In this document: one piece after another, positions 46,001 through 55,598 of the stretch
How positions within the stretch are numbered: position 1 is the stretch's first letter
How the letters are laid out: the number at the start of each line of letters is the position of its first letter
Origin: Pterois miles
Taxonomy: Eukaryota; Chordata; Actinopteri; Perciformes; Scorpaenidae
Assembly (NCBI GenBank): GCA_947000775.1
Contig: CAMQGK010000341.1
Coordinates: 3,441,501-3,505,500, forward strand
Direction: 5' to 3'
DNA length: 64,000 nt
Notes under the pieces: generated by a model
What the model was told of the DNA's origin: nothing
The model's database searches: none
Seen by the model: only the letters and a program-made list of their open reading frames with translations
Program-made: the position numbers and the translations under genes

Positions 46001-48283
46001 TCTGTACTATAAATAAAAAGTGCATCACATGAAATGGCTTGTAAACTAGCAAAACTATCCAAAAAGTACATTTTTTTCTCATGTGAGATTTTAAGACTTT
46101 GCGCTACATTAATTTGACAACACTGCAATGGATTTTTATTTCTCACTTTTGCCTTTTATAGCAAAGACTTCACTTAGTATTTAATAGTAGGCCGTTTTGT
46201 GAAACAACACCTACTTTTAACTGAGAGTTAGCTAGCTCAGAAGATTGATACAACTTTTGAACTGAACTGGTAGCTGGAGAGGTGCCAGTTTACCTCTTGG
46301 GCACTGCCGAGGTGCCCCTGAGCAAGGCACCAAACCCCCAACTGCTCGGGGCGCTTGTCTGGAGCAGCCCCATCACTCTGACATCTCTCCATTACTGCAT
46401 GTGTGTGTGTTTCAGGTCTGCATGTACCATGTATAAGTTAAACAGAGTGTAAATTGAATTTCCCCACTGTGGGACTAATAAAGGTAGATCTTCTTCTTCT
46501 TCTTCTTTACATGCTAAATAGGAGGCCACAGGTTAGCTTAGCTTAGCTTAGCTTAGCACAAAGACAGGAGACAGGGGGGACAGCTTACCTTCCTCTTGAA
46601 TCATTCACGTAAATGTAACCACGGAACAAACGTTTGTTCAGTCCCGTTTACTCAGTCACAAATACTGTAACCAACTGTACAGACATTAGCTGTAAGACGG
46701 CTAGCAGGCGGCTAGCTAACCGTTTCCCATCAGGTTGCACCGCCTTTCTAGTCTACGCTCCTGTCTAAAAGGTAACCAGCAAATTGCGAAATCTGAGCTG
46801 AGAGCTGAACTCTCGCGAGACTCGCTGTCGGACGACTTACACATCCTTACCGTAACGTTTCGAGATCAATGCCATCTCGGATGGAAGGCTGATTTTGTTA
46901 CCTTTGGGCAGAGCCGGGCTAGCTGTTTCCCCCTGTATACAGTCAAGCTAAGCTAAGCTAAGCTAAGCTAACAGGCTGCAGCATGCTAAAGTTGATATTC
47001 AGAGCATTCAGCAACCTACTGTGTATGTCCAGATATAGAAGACTGGTGTCTACCTGATCAGAGAATGAAGTCGCTCCCTCTCTGTGTGCTGTAATCCGAG
47101 TTTCTTCAGGCTTTGTTGCATCACTGGATAGGTAAACACTGTTAGCACCGTTAGCTTCCAGCTTCCGGTTCGCCGTCGCCATGTTGACAGCCGCTGAGAG
47201 ACAATACAAATACTCCCAATGTGGTATTACTACTATGAAGTAGACATTAAGTTAAGTACTTCTTAAAACATTTTGAAAAATATATACTAACAAAAACTGA
47301 GATATTAGTCACTTTTAACACTCCCAGTTTTTTGGCAGATTAAATTTACATAATATATTATATATATATTAAATATATACTCTTAACTGCCTCTGCATTT
47401 GATTATTATTGGTTTTAGTAATAATTAATAACTAGCTCAGAAAGCAGAAGTCTAGTAAAAATAATTGCAAGCTGAAATATTGTACAATTTCTTTATGAGT
47501 TTGGTTGTTTGCTGTCCTCCACAGACTGTTGGACTTAAGTATCTTCTCTTGTCTCTGACTGTCACCCTAATACTAGTTCCTCAATGCTCATGTTGAAACC
47601 AGTGTTGTAGCATGTGATCCACAGCTTTTATGCTTGTTATTATGATTTAAAGGGACTTGTTTGCTTCCATCATACGCTGTAAATAACTCAGATATGCATG
47701 TTTTCTGTTTGCAGGACCTGAACCTGATGTGCAGCCTCTAGTGGTGCGTTCAAGTGCCTGTCAAGAGCACACAAGCCTTCACCACCGCCTGGATGTAGTG
47801 GAGAAGGTGCTGTTTCCAAACCAATCTCACATTCAGCACTCGGTGGTTCCTTTTAAGGAAGAAAGAAGCCGTGGCTCACTGCCTCATTCACACTTACTGT
47901 GCAAAACCTCATGATTTCTCAACTTTCTACCAAAAAGGCTGAAGAGTTGGCGCACATTCATGTGACAAACCTCACACTTACTTTGACCTCACCTTACTAG
48001 CTGTTTTTGGGCAACTGTATTAGTCATATGAATAAGTGATTGTATTATTCATGGCTGATGGTTCAATTATTCGTACTACAACTTATTAATGCATTATTCA
48101 TATGTCAACCACACAACTATGTCTTGTCTCTATCTGCAGAACGTGGAGGACACAGTTGAGAAGCTGCAGGTTGAGCTGTCTGCTCTTCTGGATGCCATTG
48201 AAGCCCCAGAGTGGCGCCCCCTGTTGGACAATACCGGAAAGACAGCAGTGGACATCCTGGAAGACCCGGGGCAGAGGTCTTAA
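39964..48283 (+). CDS. plac9: Placenta-specific protein 9 homologue (three coding exons)
   Basis: Coding exons 39964-40027, 47715-47806 and 48140-48283 join to 99 residues. The first 20 or so (VGLIFLLIGYAAA core) form a signal peptide, so the protein is predicted to be secreted. Then follow a single cysteine in SACQEH, the conserved HHRLDVVEK, and a predicted coiled coil (NVEDTVEKLQVELSALLDAI). Human PLAC9, as I know it, has the same plan (signal peptide, Cys, RLDVMEEMVEKTVDHL), and the join at the second intron keeps that register. The molecular function is unknown. The start is the first ATG in a purine-rich leader at about 39770-39963. The donor of intron 2 (GTGCTG) is poor. Confidence 0.9.
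40199..40215 (+). repeat. Short telomere-like ctaaccctaaccctaac
   Basis: Just under three CCCTAA units in plac9 intron 1. Too short to call an interstitial telomere; it may be chance. Confidence 0.5.
41081..41566 (-). repeat. 55-bp minisatellite, about 8.8 copies, in plac9 intron 1
   Basis: Unit aactctcctgaaggtgaact with gaacgcagcaccgtggctgc; starts at 41091, 41146 and on to 41531 with an exact 55-bp period. It is the reverse complement of the array at 6531-6965. The first copies carry gcgctgtgg where later ones carry gcaccgtgg. Confidence 0.95.
41835..42460 (+). repeat. Interspersed repeat family B, copy 3
   Basis: Contains cctgtcaatcacaaggtagc (41848) and a second cctgtcaatcacaagctggc (about 42145), gaccataaactcatgtttac and cccctgttggctgttagaga. 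The doubled block suggests two overlapping insertions or a tandem partial duplication. Confidence 0.75.
42461..45250. other. plac9 intron 1, middle part: no gene seen
   Basis: Mostly unique-looking sequence with a short (CATC)n run at about 43394-43422. Open frames of 60-100 codons on both strands lack splice sites or family resemblance. Confidence 0.55.
45255..45460 (+). repeat. Interspersed repeat family A, copy 3
   Basis: Contains gttcctctgtgtcctccggt, acggcatctgcaggatttca and ggaggaaaacaaccaatcag, matching the reverse complement of about 1510-1640. An A-run of 17 lies at about 45337-45354. Confidence 0.75.
46263..46507 (+). mobile_element. tRNA-derived SINE, copy 3 (5'-truncated)
   Basis: Starts tgaactggtagctggagagg, lacking the tRNA-like head, and ends with the aatttccccac tail, gactaataaagg and (CTT)n. 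5' truncation is typical of retrotransposition. Confidence 0.87.
46526..46985. mobile_element. Foldback-like element bounded by TTAGC/GCTAA pentamer arrays
   Basis: About five TTAGC units at 46533-46557 face about five GCTAA units at 46945-46972. Inside them gacagggggg faces tttccccctg. The arms form an imperfect inverted repeat of about 50 bp around 400 bp. Related gcttagcataaagactg pieces occur near 23580 (reversed), 52600 and 58660. Confidence 0.6.
47715..47806 (+). CDS. plac9: plac9 coding exon 2
   Basis: Acceptor TTCTGTTTGCAG. Encodes PEPDVQPLVVRSSACQEHTS and LHHRLDVVEK, ending phase 0 at GTGCTG. The donor is weak (C at +4, T at +5), but the homology to the family requires the join here. 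Confidence 0.87.
48140..48283 (+). CDS. plac9: plac9 coding exon 3 (terminal)
   Basis: Acceptor CTCTATCTGCAG. Encodes NVEDTVEKLQVELSALLDAI, then a tail ending EDPGQRS and TAA. Confidence 0.9.
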   Translation, partial: NVEDTVEKLQVELSALLDAIEAPEWRPLLDNTGKTAVDILEDPGQRS

Positions 48284-48364
48284 AACAAGACATCAATGCA
48301 GGAGGGACTCAGGAAGATTCTTGATCTTGGACTTTGAAGGATTACATCTGTTTCCATGACTTAA

Positions 48365-49534
48365 CCCCCCTGAGACCCCACAATTTTTGTCCTTTTTAGG
48401 GGGGTCCACAGGGTCTTTAGGGGGAGATAGCAGGTCAGCAGTAGATGTCACATAGAAGTGATGTACATAATCTGAAAGCTGGGAACCTGAAGATTAATTT
48501 GAGATGCTGCTCAGTGCTGTGTGTCAAGTTGTTCTAGTCATAAATCAGAAATAAACATAAATACAAAAATAAAAATAAATTGTGAAAGTGTATAAGGGTT
48601 TAGAACATCATGACCATTATGTCTCATAAGTTGTTGCAGCAATTTTTTGTTTGATACCATTTGTTACAACGATTTGATGCTAAATTTAACTATTTTTTCT
48701 TACCACTGAAGGATTGATAGAAATGATCAATAATCCCTCAAAAATACCACATTAAGTCACTAAGACCTTGAGGAACATCGGCATGAAAAACGTTTGACAT
48801 TTTTAGATTTCTACAAGAATTGGATTGGATGGCGAGCACTTAAGTAAACTGCTCAGAAACCCCCTTATTGTCAGTCTAGCTAGTAAAGCCATCCGTCCTC
48901 TGAATGCGCTACGTCTCTAGTTTGTGGCTGTAAAGTTTCATGAGGCTGTGTTTGTCCTAGAGGTCACCACAGGTCATTTTATACAATGAGGTTCAATTAC
49001 ACGAAATGGTCTCACTCCACTGCGATGAACTGGTGATCTGTTCAGGGTGAACTAGGATGACTGAAATGTCCGCTGGGATCGGCACCAGCCCCCCCGCGAC
49101 CCCTAACGGGAAAATGAACGGATGGATATAAAATAAAAGATGGAGCATGTTATTCTAAGCCTCTTTAGTGAAATGACTTGGATATGTAAATCATACATGA
49201 CAGAAGGTTTTTAAGGCCCCATCCTGCTGTGGCTAAATACAACACATCCAATCTTGTATGTCAGTAAAATATACACCATCATAAATATAGACTATGATGA
49301 TATCAGTGAATGTGATTATCATAAAGTGGGCATGTCTGTAAAGGGGGACTGGTGGGGACCCAGAGAACCCATTTACATTCACACATCTGGAGGTCAGAGG
49401 TCAAGGGACCCCTTTGAAAATGGACATGATAGTTTTTGGTCACCATAATTTGGCCCTGCTTCATGGTCAGTACCATCAGACTCCTACTTCAGCTCTAAAA
49501 CTGAACCTGCTACGACCGTAAAGGTCTCAGAGGG
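48365..49534 (+). mobile_element. TTAA-flanked MITE (piggyBac-like), copy 2, in the plac9 3' UTR
   Basis: TTAA at 48361-48364 and 49535-49538. Ends CCCCCCTGAGACC and GGTCTCAGAGGG are inverted. At 1170 bp it is longer than copy 1 and includes a family C-like block at about 49014-49130. It begins 81 bp after the plac9 stop and contains several AATAAA motifs (about 48550-48580). Confidence 0.82.
48550..48580 (+). terminator. plac9: Candidate plac9 poly(A) signals inside the MITE
   Basis: AATAAA occurs three times within about 30 bp, roughly 270-290 bp after the stop. No AATAAA lies between the stop and the MITE. The same cluster exists in MITE copy 1 near 22977, so the signals came with the element. 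Confidence 0.45.
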
Positions 49535-49795
49535 TTAAGGGCAAACATTTTTAAAATTGTGCATATGCATAAACTGTAGCCGTCTCAAAATGAACGATTT
49601 TTTTTTATCTTAAAAGAGGCCAAGCGTGTCTATATTATTATATATTATTTACTCTTACTAATCATCCTTGCACCTCTGCTCAGTCACTTTATACCCCTGC
49701 TCTTCATCGCCCTCCACTGTCTGCAGACAAACTGAGCCTTTATTGCTGTATTCAAGTGGAAATGACCACACAGACACCACACTACTGGAAGGAGA

Positions 49796-49801
49796 TTTAT
49801 T
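49796..49801 (-). terminator. stk32c: Possible distal poly(A) signal of stk32c
   Basis: AATAAA on the minus strand, 5.6 kb after the stop. Nearer AT-rich candidates exist, so this is tentative. Confidence 0.25.
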
Positions 49802-51049
49802 TCTTTATCAAAGCAGTTAAAGCAGCATTTTTTTTTTTTAAACACGGAGCAGTTTCAGTTGGTACAGTAACAAGGCTTTTTCACTGATTCCCCCATTAAA
49901 AATCCCGCAGCACAAGAACGTTATGCAAAATAGGATCAAGAGGAGGAAAAAGTATGGCATTAAAATCACATTTTCTTCTTATCGATTTGTTTTCTCAACA
50001 GGGCACTGAGTTTCAAAACTGTATCCACAGAGTTAAGACATCTACAGTATGGTACGCCTCGATAGCATCCACCGATAAAACGTCTGAATAGGAGACATGC
50101 TGTTGCTGGTCAAACACTAGCACAATGCCTTTTTTTTTTTTTTTTTTGAAACACCTAACGGCATCCAGAAGAACATTAACACATAAATAAGCATGTCGGG
50201 AGGGTCTGCAAGCACGGTCCAATGAGGAAATGATCACCAATATCAAGGAACAAATGCCCAAAACTGTCGATTAGTATTGTAACTCAGAGAAGAGCTACAC
50301 TTACATGAACAGAAAATCAGCGATTATCTATTTACAAATGATTAACATATAATTACACATCCACTTCAGGCCTGTGTTGACTCTGATGGTGTGTAGACTG
50401 AGAAATAACTGAGCTTTTCTTTTCCACAAATGGAGACATTCAGTGTTTTAATAATGCAGCAAATTCAGTTGGGGTGAAGTGCCCCATATTCTTCCTTTGC
50501 TGCACAGTCAGTAATGCAACACTTAACCCACAACGGAGCATCACACACAACTGCTGACCTCATTCCACTCATCCAGCAAGGGTACGAGCCTGTATACCGA
50601 ACAAAGCATTAAGACAGCCTGCAGGATGCCAAAAGGTACTGCATATCATCTAAAAATATCATGCCGTCCATAGAACACTGGGATTATACGATTTTGTACA
50701 GTTTAAAGTTCACAAAACTCGCTGTCCAGAAACAGTCACACAGGCCAGTTACACCATAGAAACATGTATACTGAATATATACGTAGATGCTGCATTGGCC
50801 TTGGATCGTACTTCAACATCGGCGCCATAATGGCGAGGTCAGGATGGCCTTAAACACATAAAGCGAACGGGGAGATGGAGACTATAACGTACATTTCTCC
50901 ACCGATTTCAATGAGTCGTTTTTATATTCAGCCGTTTATAATCTATGTGGAGTACTGTCGGTTTGATTCCTCATCCTCACGGATCACTGGCCAGTCTGTC
51001 TGTCATATAGCATTAAATACTTAATACTTGTTTTCAGATATATTTCAGA

Positions 51050-51600
51050 CTTTTGTTGGACCTTTTTCGTACTCTTTTTCAGCCTTTCTTCCACCTTTTT
51101 TCTGACTTTTTTGGACATTTTGTGGGCATTTATTAAACATTTATTGGACATTTTTCAGACTTTTTTTCCCAGACATTTTTCTGAATTTTCTGCCACCTAT
51201 TTTTCTGACATTTTTCGGACAATTTTTGGACATTTACTGGACAAATTCAGGACATTCATTGGACTTGTTTTGGACTTTCTGTCTACCTTTCTTCCACTTT
51301 TGTTCTGACATTTTTGTGACTTTTTTCCCAGACATCTGTCTGACATTTTTCTAGTCATTAAGCCTTTTCTTCTGCATTTCTTCCACCTTTTTTTCTGACA
51401 TTTTTTGGACATGTTTTGGACGTTTTTCGGGCATTTAGTGGACATTTTTCTGACATTTTTCCCCAGATATTTTTCTGACCCTTTTCTGACTTTTCTTCCA
51501 CCTTTTTTCCGACATGTTTTTGACATTTATTGGATATTTTTCCAGACATTTTTCTAAACTTTCTCTGACTTTTCTACCAGCTTTTCTGGAACACAATTTT
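51050..51600 (+). repeat. Degenerate tandem array, basic period about 12 bp
   Basis: Variants of gacatttttctg and gacattttttgg repeat over about 550 bp. The plus strand is strongly pyrimidine-rich. The minus strand stays open for over 100 codons as Lys/Cys/Met-rich units (KMSEK, KCQKK), which is a by-product of a period divisible by three. Confidence 0.85.
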
Positions 51601-52897
51601 CTTTGGAAATTTTGTAACTTTTGTTGGAACAATTTTTCTGGCATCATCAACATCCTCATAACACATTTTCCTTTAACAATTTTTTCACATCATCAACATT
51701 ACAGTTCAACAGCTTTACAAAACATTTGCTCTCGCAGGTCATCAGATAAGTGCTAGTTAGTGTTTGTTATTCTTAGCTAATAAATGTACGATGAGTGTCT
51801 AATATCGCAAACAGTAAAGCTGATGCCATGTATTGGGTTTTGGAACAGTACCGTTAACTCTCAGTAAAATTAAACATTTTCCACCATGTAAGTAATTCAG
51901 TTCTTGCAATGTCAAGCTTAGCCAACACTGATACACACTCTTTTGAGCATCTAGCAGCCATTATTGCATCAAGATTATAAGTAACTGGTGAAAACACTTT
52001 TGTTTTCTACTCACAGAAAACAGAAAAATAAAACCTTGAAAGTTAAAATGACCCATTGTAATCAGTTGAGAAATGTTATAAAACGTTATAATGCTTTTTA
52101 TCCAGAAAAACTCCCCCGTTCACTTGTATGTTTACAGGCCAGTCCTGACCTCCCCAGTATGGCGGCGACTGCAGGAACCGGCTGAAGCGGCCAACGAGGC
52201 GTCTACGTACATACGTCTATACATCTATGAGTTCTACTCTGATTTGGACTGTGTCTATAATCAGGTGAGCTATCACCAAAAGCTTGTGCATGCACAATCA
52301 GCCAGTTAGGCTCAAGCTCCAGGCTTTGGCAAAAACAGGCTTATACTGTAAAGGTACATGCAAAAAAAGCGCAGGGCTCGAGATTAATTAAAGTCATCAT
52401 ATAGTTTGGCAGACTTGGAAGATGCCACTTTATATCCCTTTAAAGAAGCTTCTTAATCTAATCATAATGTAACGTGTTTAAAGACATTCCTCAGCATTCT
52501 GGGAAACGTGCTTACGTGCTTTCTTTCTGAGAGTGAGATGAGAAGATGGATACCACTCTCATGGCTCTGTGAGTATGAAGCCATGACTAGGAGGCGACTA
52601 GCCTAGCTTAGCATAAAGACTGGAAACAGAGTGGCCGCTGCAACCTGCAAGATCAGGGTCATTCGGCTGAGAGAGGAAGCCAAGCTAGCGCTAATCTGCT
52701 GGTCCACCACTATTATCATAGTGCTGGACAAGTTACTTGAAATGTAATCAATTACTCATTACATTTTACTAGCACTGACATTACTAATTACTCAGCGGCA
52801 AAATTAATTAGTTACATTGCTTGTTGCTTATTCAGTCAAGCGCCATTAAAGGTGCTCAATCAGAAAATAAAGCTTAGGCTAGTGAAGGCATTCTTAA

Positions 52898-53135
52898 AGG
52901 GATAGTTCGGTGGTTTTGAAGTGGGGTTACACTGTATGAGGTACTAATCCATAGTCAGTGTAGATGACGGTCGGCCTTTCTTTCAGGTGGCTAAAATAAG
53001 TTTTGCTGCCGGCTCCGGGTGGGACATCACTTTGCTCCTGTACAGTGACTCCTGCCTGTTTCTATATACTCCATCTACTGTGGGTAATACACTGACTATG
53101 GTAAGTATCCACTTCAAAACACCCAAACTATCCCT
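52898..53135 (+). mobile_element. 238-bp MITE with 27-bp inverted ends and TTAA duplication
   Basis: Left end AGGGATAGTTCGGTGGTTTT and right end AAAACACCCAAACTATCCCT are almost perfect inverted repeats, continuing inward with GAAGTGG and CCACTTC. TTAA flanks both sides (52894-52897 and 53136-53139). No coding capacity. Confidence 0.88.
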
Positions 53136-53856
53136 TTAACGCACAGACATGAAAGTGGTATCGTCTCATATAATTCTTGTAAAGACAGCCAATACGTGTA
53201 TTCAGCGTTGCCAGATGGGAAAAGTTTAACTATAGTAGCAGAGGAAAATCATCGTACATGCATCGTAACCACAAGAACAAAAAAACAAATATAGGTATAA
53301 ATTTACAAAACACATATTTAAAGAACTTCTTGACACACCTACAAATCCATCCAAATCAAGCTGACGTAGCTACGCTGACAGGACAAAATGAAACTACAAG
53401 ACATCGCGACTGCAAGCCTGTTTGTACTCTACATGAAAACAGTTAAGGCCACGAGCTAAGATAATTAAATAAATAACTGGGCTTACTGGTGCATCTTCAA
53501 ATGAGCCTGCAACTGGCCAGAGAGAGGTCACGTAAGAGGAGAAACTCAGACCTAGCAGTCATTAGGAAATCAATTAAAACGAGACAGTGCAGATTAAAAC
53601 TACCAATTATAAGCGTCTGAAAATGGTTAAATTATCATAAATTATGGCACTTTTGGGCGTTATTGAGCACACATAGACAATAATTATCATACATCTGGCA
53701 ACGCTGAGTGTATTTCCCAAAATGTCTATTACTTTAAAGTCCCCCCCTTACCTGAAATAGATATTTTATACATAATCACAACATGATTGTATAAATGATG
53801 TACTTTCTGACTTGATGTTATACTGGGAAATAGACACACACACGCACAAGCACGTG

Positions 53857-53857
<1 letters not shown>

Positions 53858-53930
<73 letters not shown>
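53858..53930 (+). repeat. (AC)n microsatellite
   Basis: About 73 bp of uninterrupted AC, preceded by interrupted CA repeats from 53833. Confidence 0.97.
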
Positions 53931-53936
<6 letters not shown>

Positions 53937-54030
53937 AGCTCCTTAGAAATGGTTATGCAAATGGTAGAAAAGCTTTGGCATATTTTGCCCACAAGTTGTG
54001 CCTGCACACTTGGAAAGAAGAGCAGAACGA

Positions 54031-54134
54031 AGCTTCACGCAGCTTCACGCAGCTTCGCGCAGCTTCACGCAGCTTCACGCAGCTTCACGCAGCTTCACGC
54101 AGCTTCACGCAGCTTCACGCAGCTTCACGCAGCT
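54031..54134 (+). repeat. Decamer tandem array (agcttcacgc), ten copies
   Basis: Ten head-to-tail copies with one variant (agcttcgcgc at 54051-54060), then a partial agct. All reading frames give the same 10-residue repeat (SFTQLHAASR), a period effect and not evidence of a protein. Confidence 0.96.
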
Positions 54135-55408
54135 CTTCCTTTAGAGTTTATATGTCGAGTTCGCAGTCCCACATAAAACTGTGGTGAGGTTCATTACCTA
54201 CACTGTATGTTATTTACATGGTTGTCATGTCATTAGGCCTTAGGGTTTTAAGGTGAACCGTTGCTACGTGTTCCCAGGCGTTCACACTGAGATTAATGGC
54301 GCCACCTTAAATGTACCACTATCACTATGACAGTAATAGACTAGCTTGTGTATACAATTTGAAGTACCAACAGCTACACATTTAAGTACAGCCCTGAAAC
54401 AAGCTCTACAGGGAGATGATCTTTATACTAACGAAGCACTTAAAGAGATGATGGCGTCTAGTGGAGTAAACAGAGCTTTCTAATAGATTCTTAAAAGATG
54501 TGATTGGCATTTACAGTCTCCCCAGAGCAGAGTTTCTGAGCATGGCGTGGGGCAATAATACTACATCTTGGTAACCATTTTAGACACAGTGACAAGCAAA
54601 ATCTTTCATCCTGATTGCTGTACTGATCTCCCATAGATTACAGTACCTTATCAGCCTAAAAAAAAGCTATGGAAAAGAATACTTAAAGAGGAAACTGACC
54701 GATTAATGCATCCAGTGTGTTTAACGTGTACTGATTATCATCAACAGGCACCACTTTAAACAGGTTTACAACATGACACCAGCCAAACGTTCTCAGCCGA
54801 CTGAAAACAGCCATGCACGCTTACTGTAAATAAAATGAGGCGCTGCAACACCAGGAAGGTGATCCGGGAGAAACGATTGCTCTGAATTAGAGCACACATT
54901 ATATGAAAGAGGCTGGAGGGGATGGGCGTGAACTGACGACAATAACATAAACTGAGTGCCTTCGTGTGCTGAATAATTCAGTCGTCCCCGTCAGATTTTT
55001 GAACAGGAAGGCTGAGAGGGGAGGCGTCTCCGCCAAAATCCCGCAAAAGCCGTGGACTGCTATTGCTCTGGATGTCATCATGCTCGTGGGGCTTTCTGCT
55101 CGTGAACAACACAAGTGATACCTTAGTTGTCATGCTATACTTTAACATTGCATAGTTAGTTAGCTTACTCTAGTAGGCGGGGGCTCTCTGGAGATCTGCT
55201 TTACTCATGCCCTACCGGAAGGATGCTACAGAACAAAAAAAAAAGAGGAGGGAAAATGGTGGGAGCCATTTTGGGTCCTGCTGTGCGTCAGTTTCCTTCG
55301 CTCCTGGCTACAACAGAGGAGAGAGGTGAGAATGTATCTATTGGCATGGCACAAACACTGCAGCGGCCAGAGAGGCCTGCGATCGTCACTGTGAGGCGAC
55401 GCGGCGCG

Positions 55409-55598
55409 CTAGCAGCTGCCGGGCGAGGAGCACACCGAGCCACACATACTCAGTTTGGAGGAGGACTCGGGCTCCGGCTCGGGATCGGGTTCTGGCTCGG
55501 GTGCGTCTTCATCGGTGGCCCCGGCCTCTCCGTCCCCGTCTCCACTGGCGTCATCGCCCCCGGCCTCCTCCTGACTCTCCTCCTGACGCCTGTTCAAC
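55409..55598 (-). CDS. stk32c: stk32c terminal coding exon
   Basis: Acceptor CGTCTGTCTCAG. Encodes LNRRQEESQEEAGG, an acidic stretch with PEPEPDPEPEPE, and SKLSMCGSVCSSPGSC before TAG at 55409-55411. The acidic part looks expanded relative to mammalian STK32C (recalled). Confidence 0.9.

Larger units (their letters stand above)
49535..55408 (-). other. Presumed stk32c 3' UTR / downstream region
   Basis: No coding exon seen. It holds a candidate AATAAA (minus strand) at 49796-49801, the period-12 array at 51050-51600, a TTAA MITE at 52898-53135, a (CA)n at 53858-53930 and a decamer array at 54031-54134. Whether the transcript really runs 5.6 kb past the stop cannot be read from sequence. Confidence 0.4.

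Noticed and set aside
51197..51659. Lys/Cys-rich open frames of 60-110 codons on the minus strand
   Set aside because: The frame stays open because the 12-bp repeat period is a multiple of three and stops are rare in the unit. There is no start context or splice support.
53949..54187. Repeat protein SFTQLHAASR in two frames
   Set aside because: A decamer array gives the same 10-residue repeat in every frame, so this carries no coding evidence.
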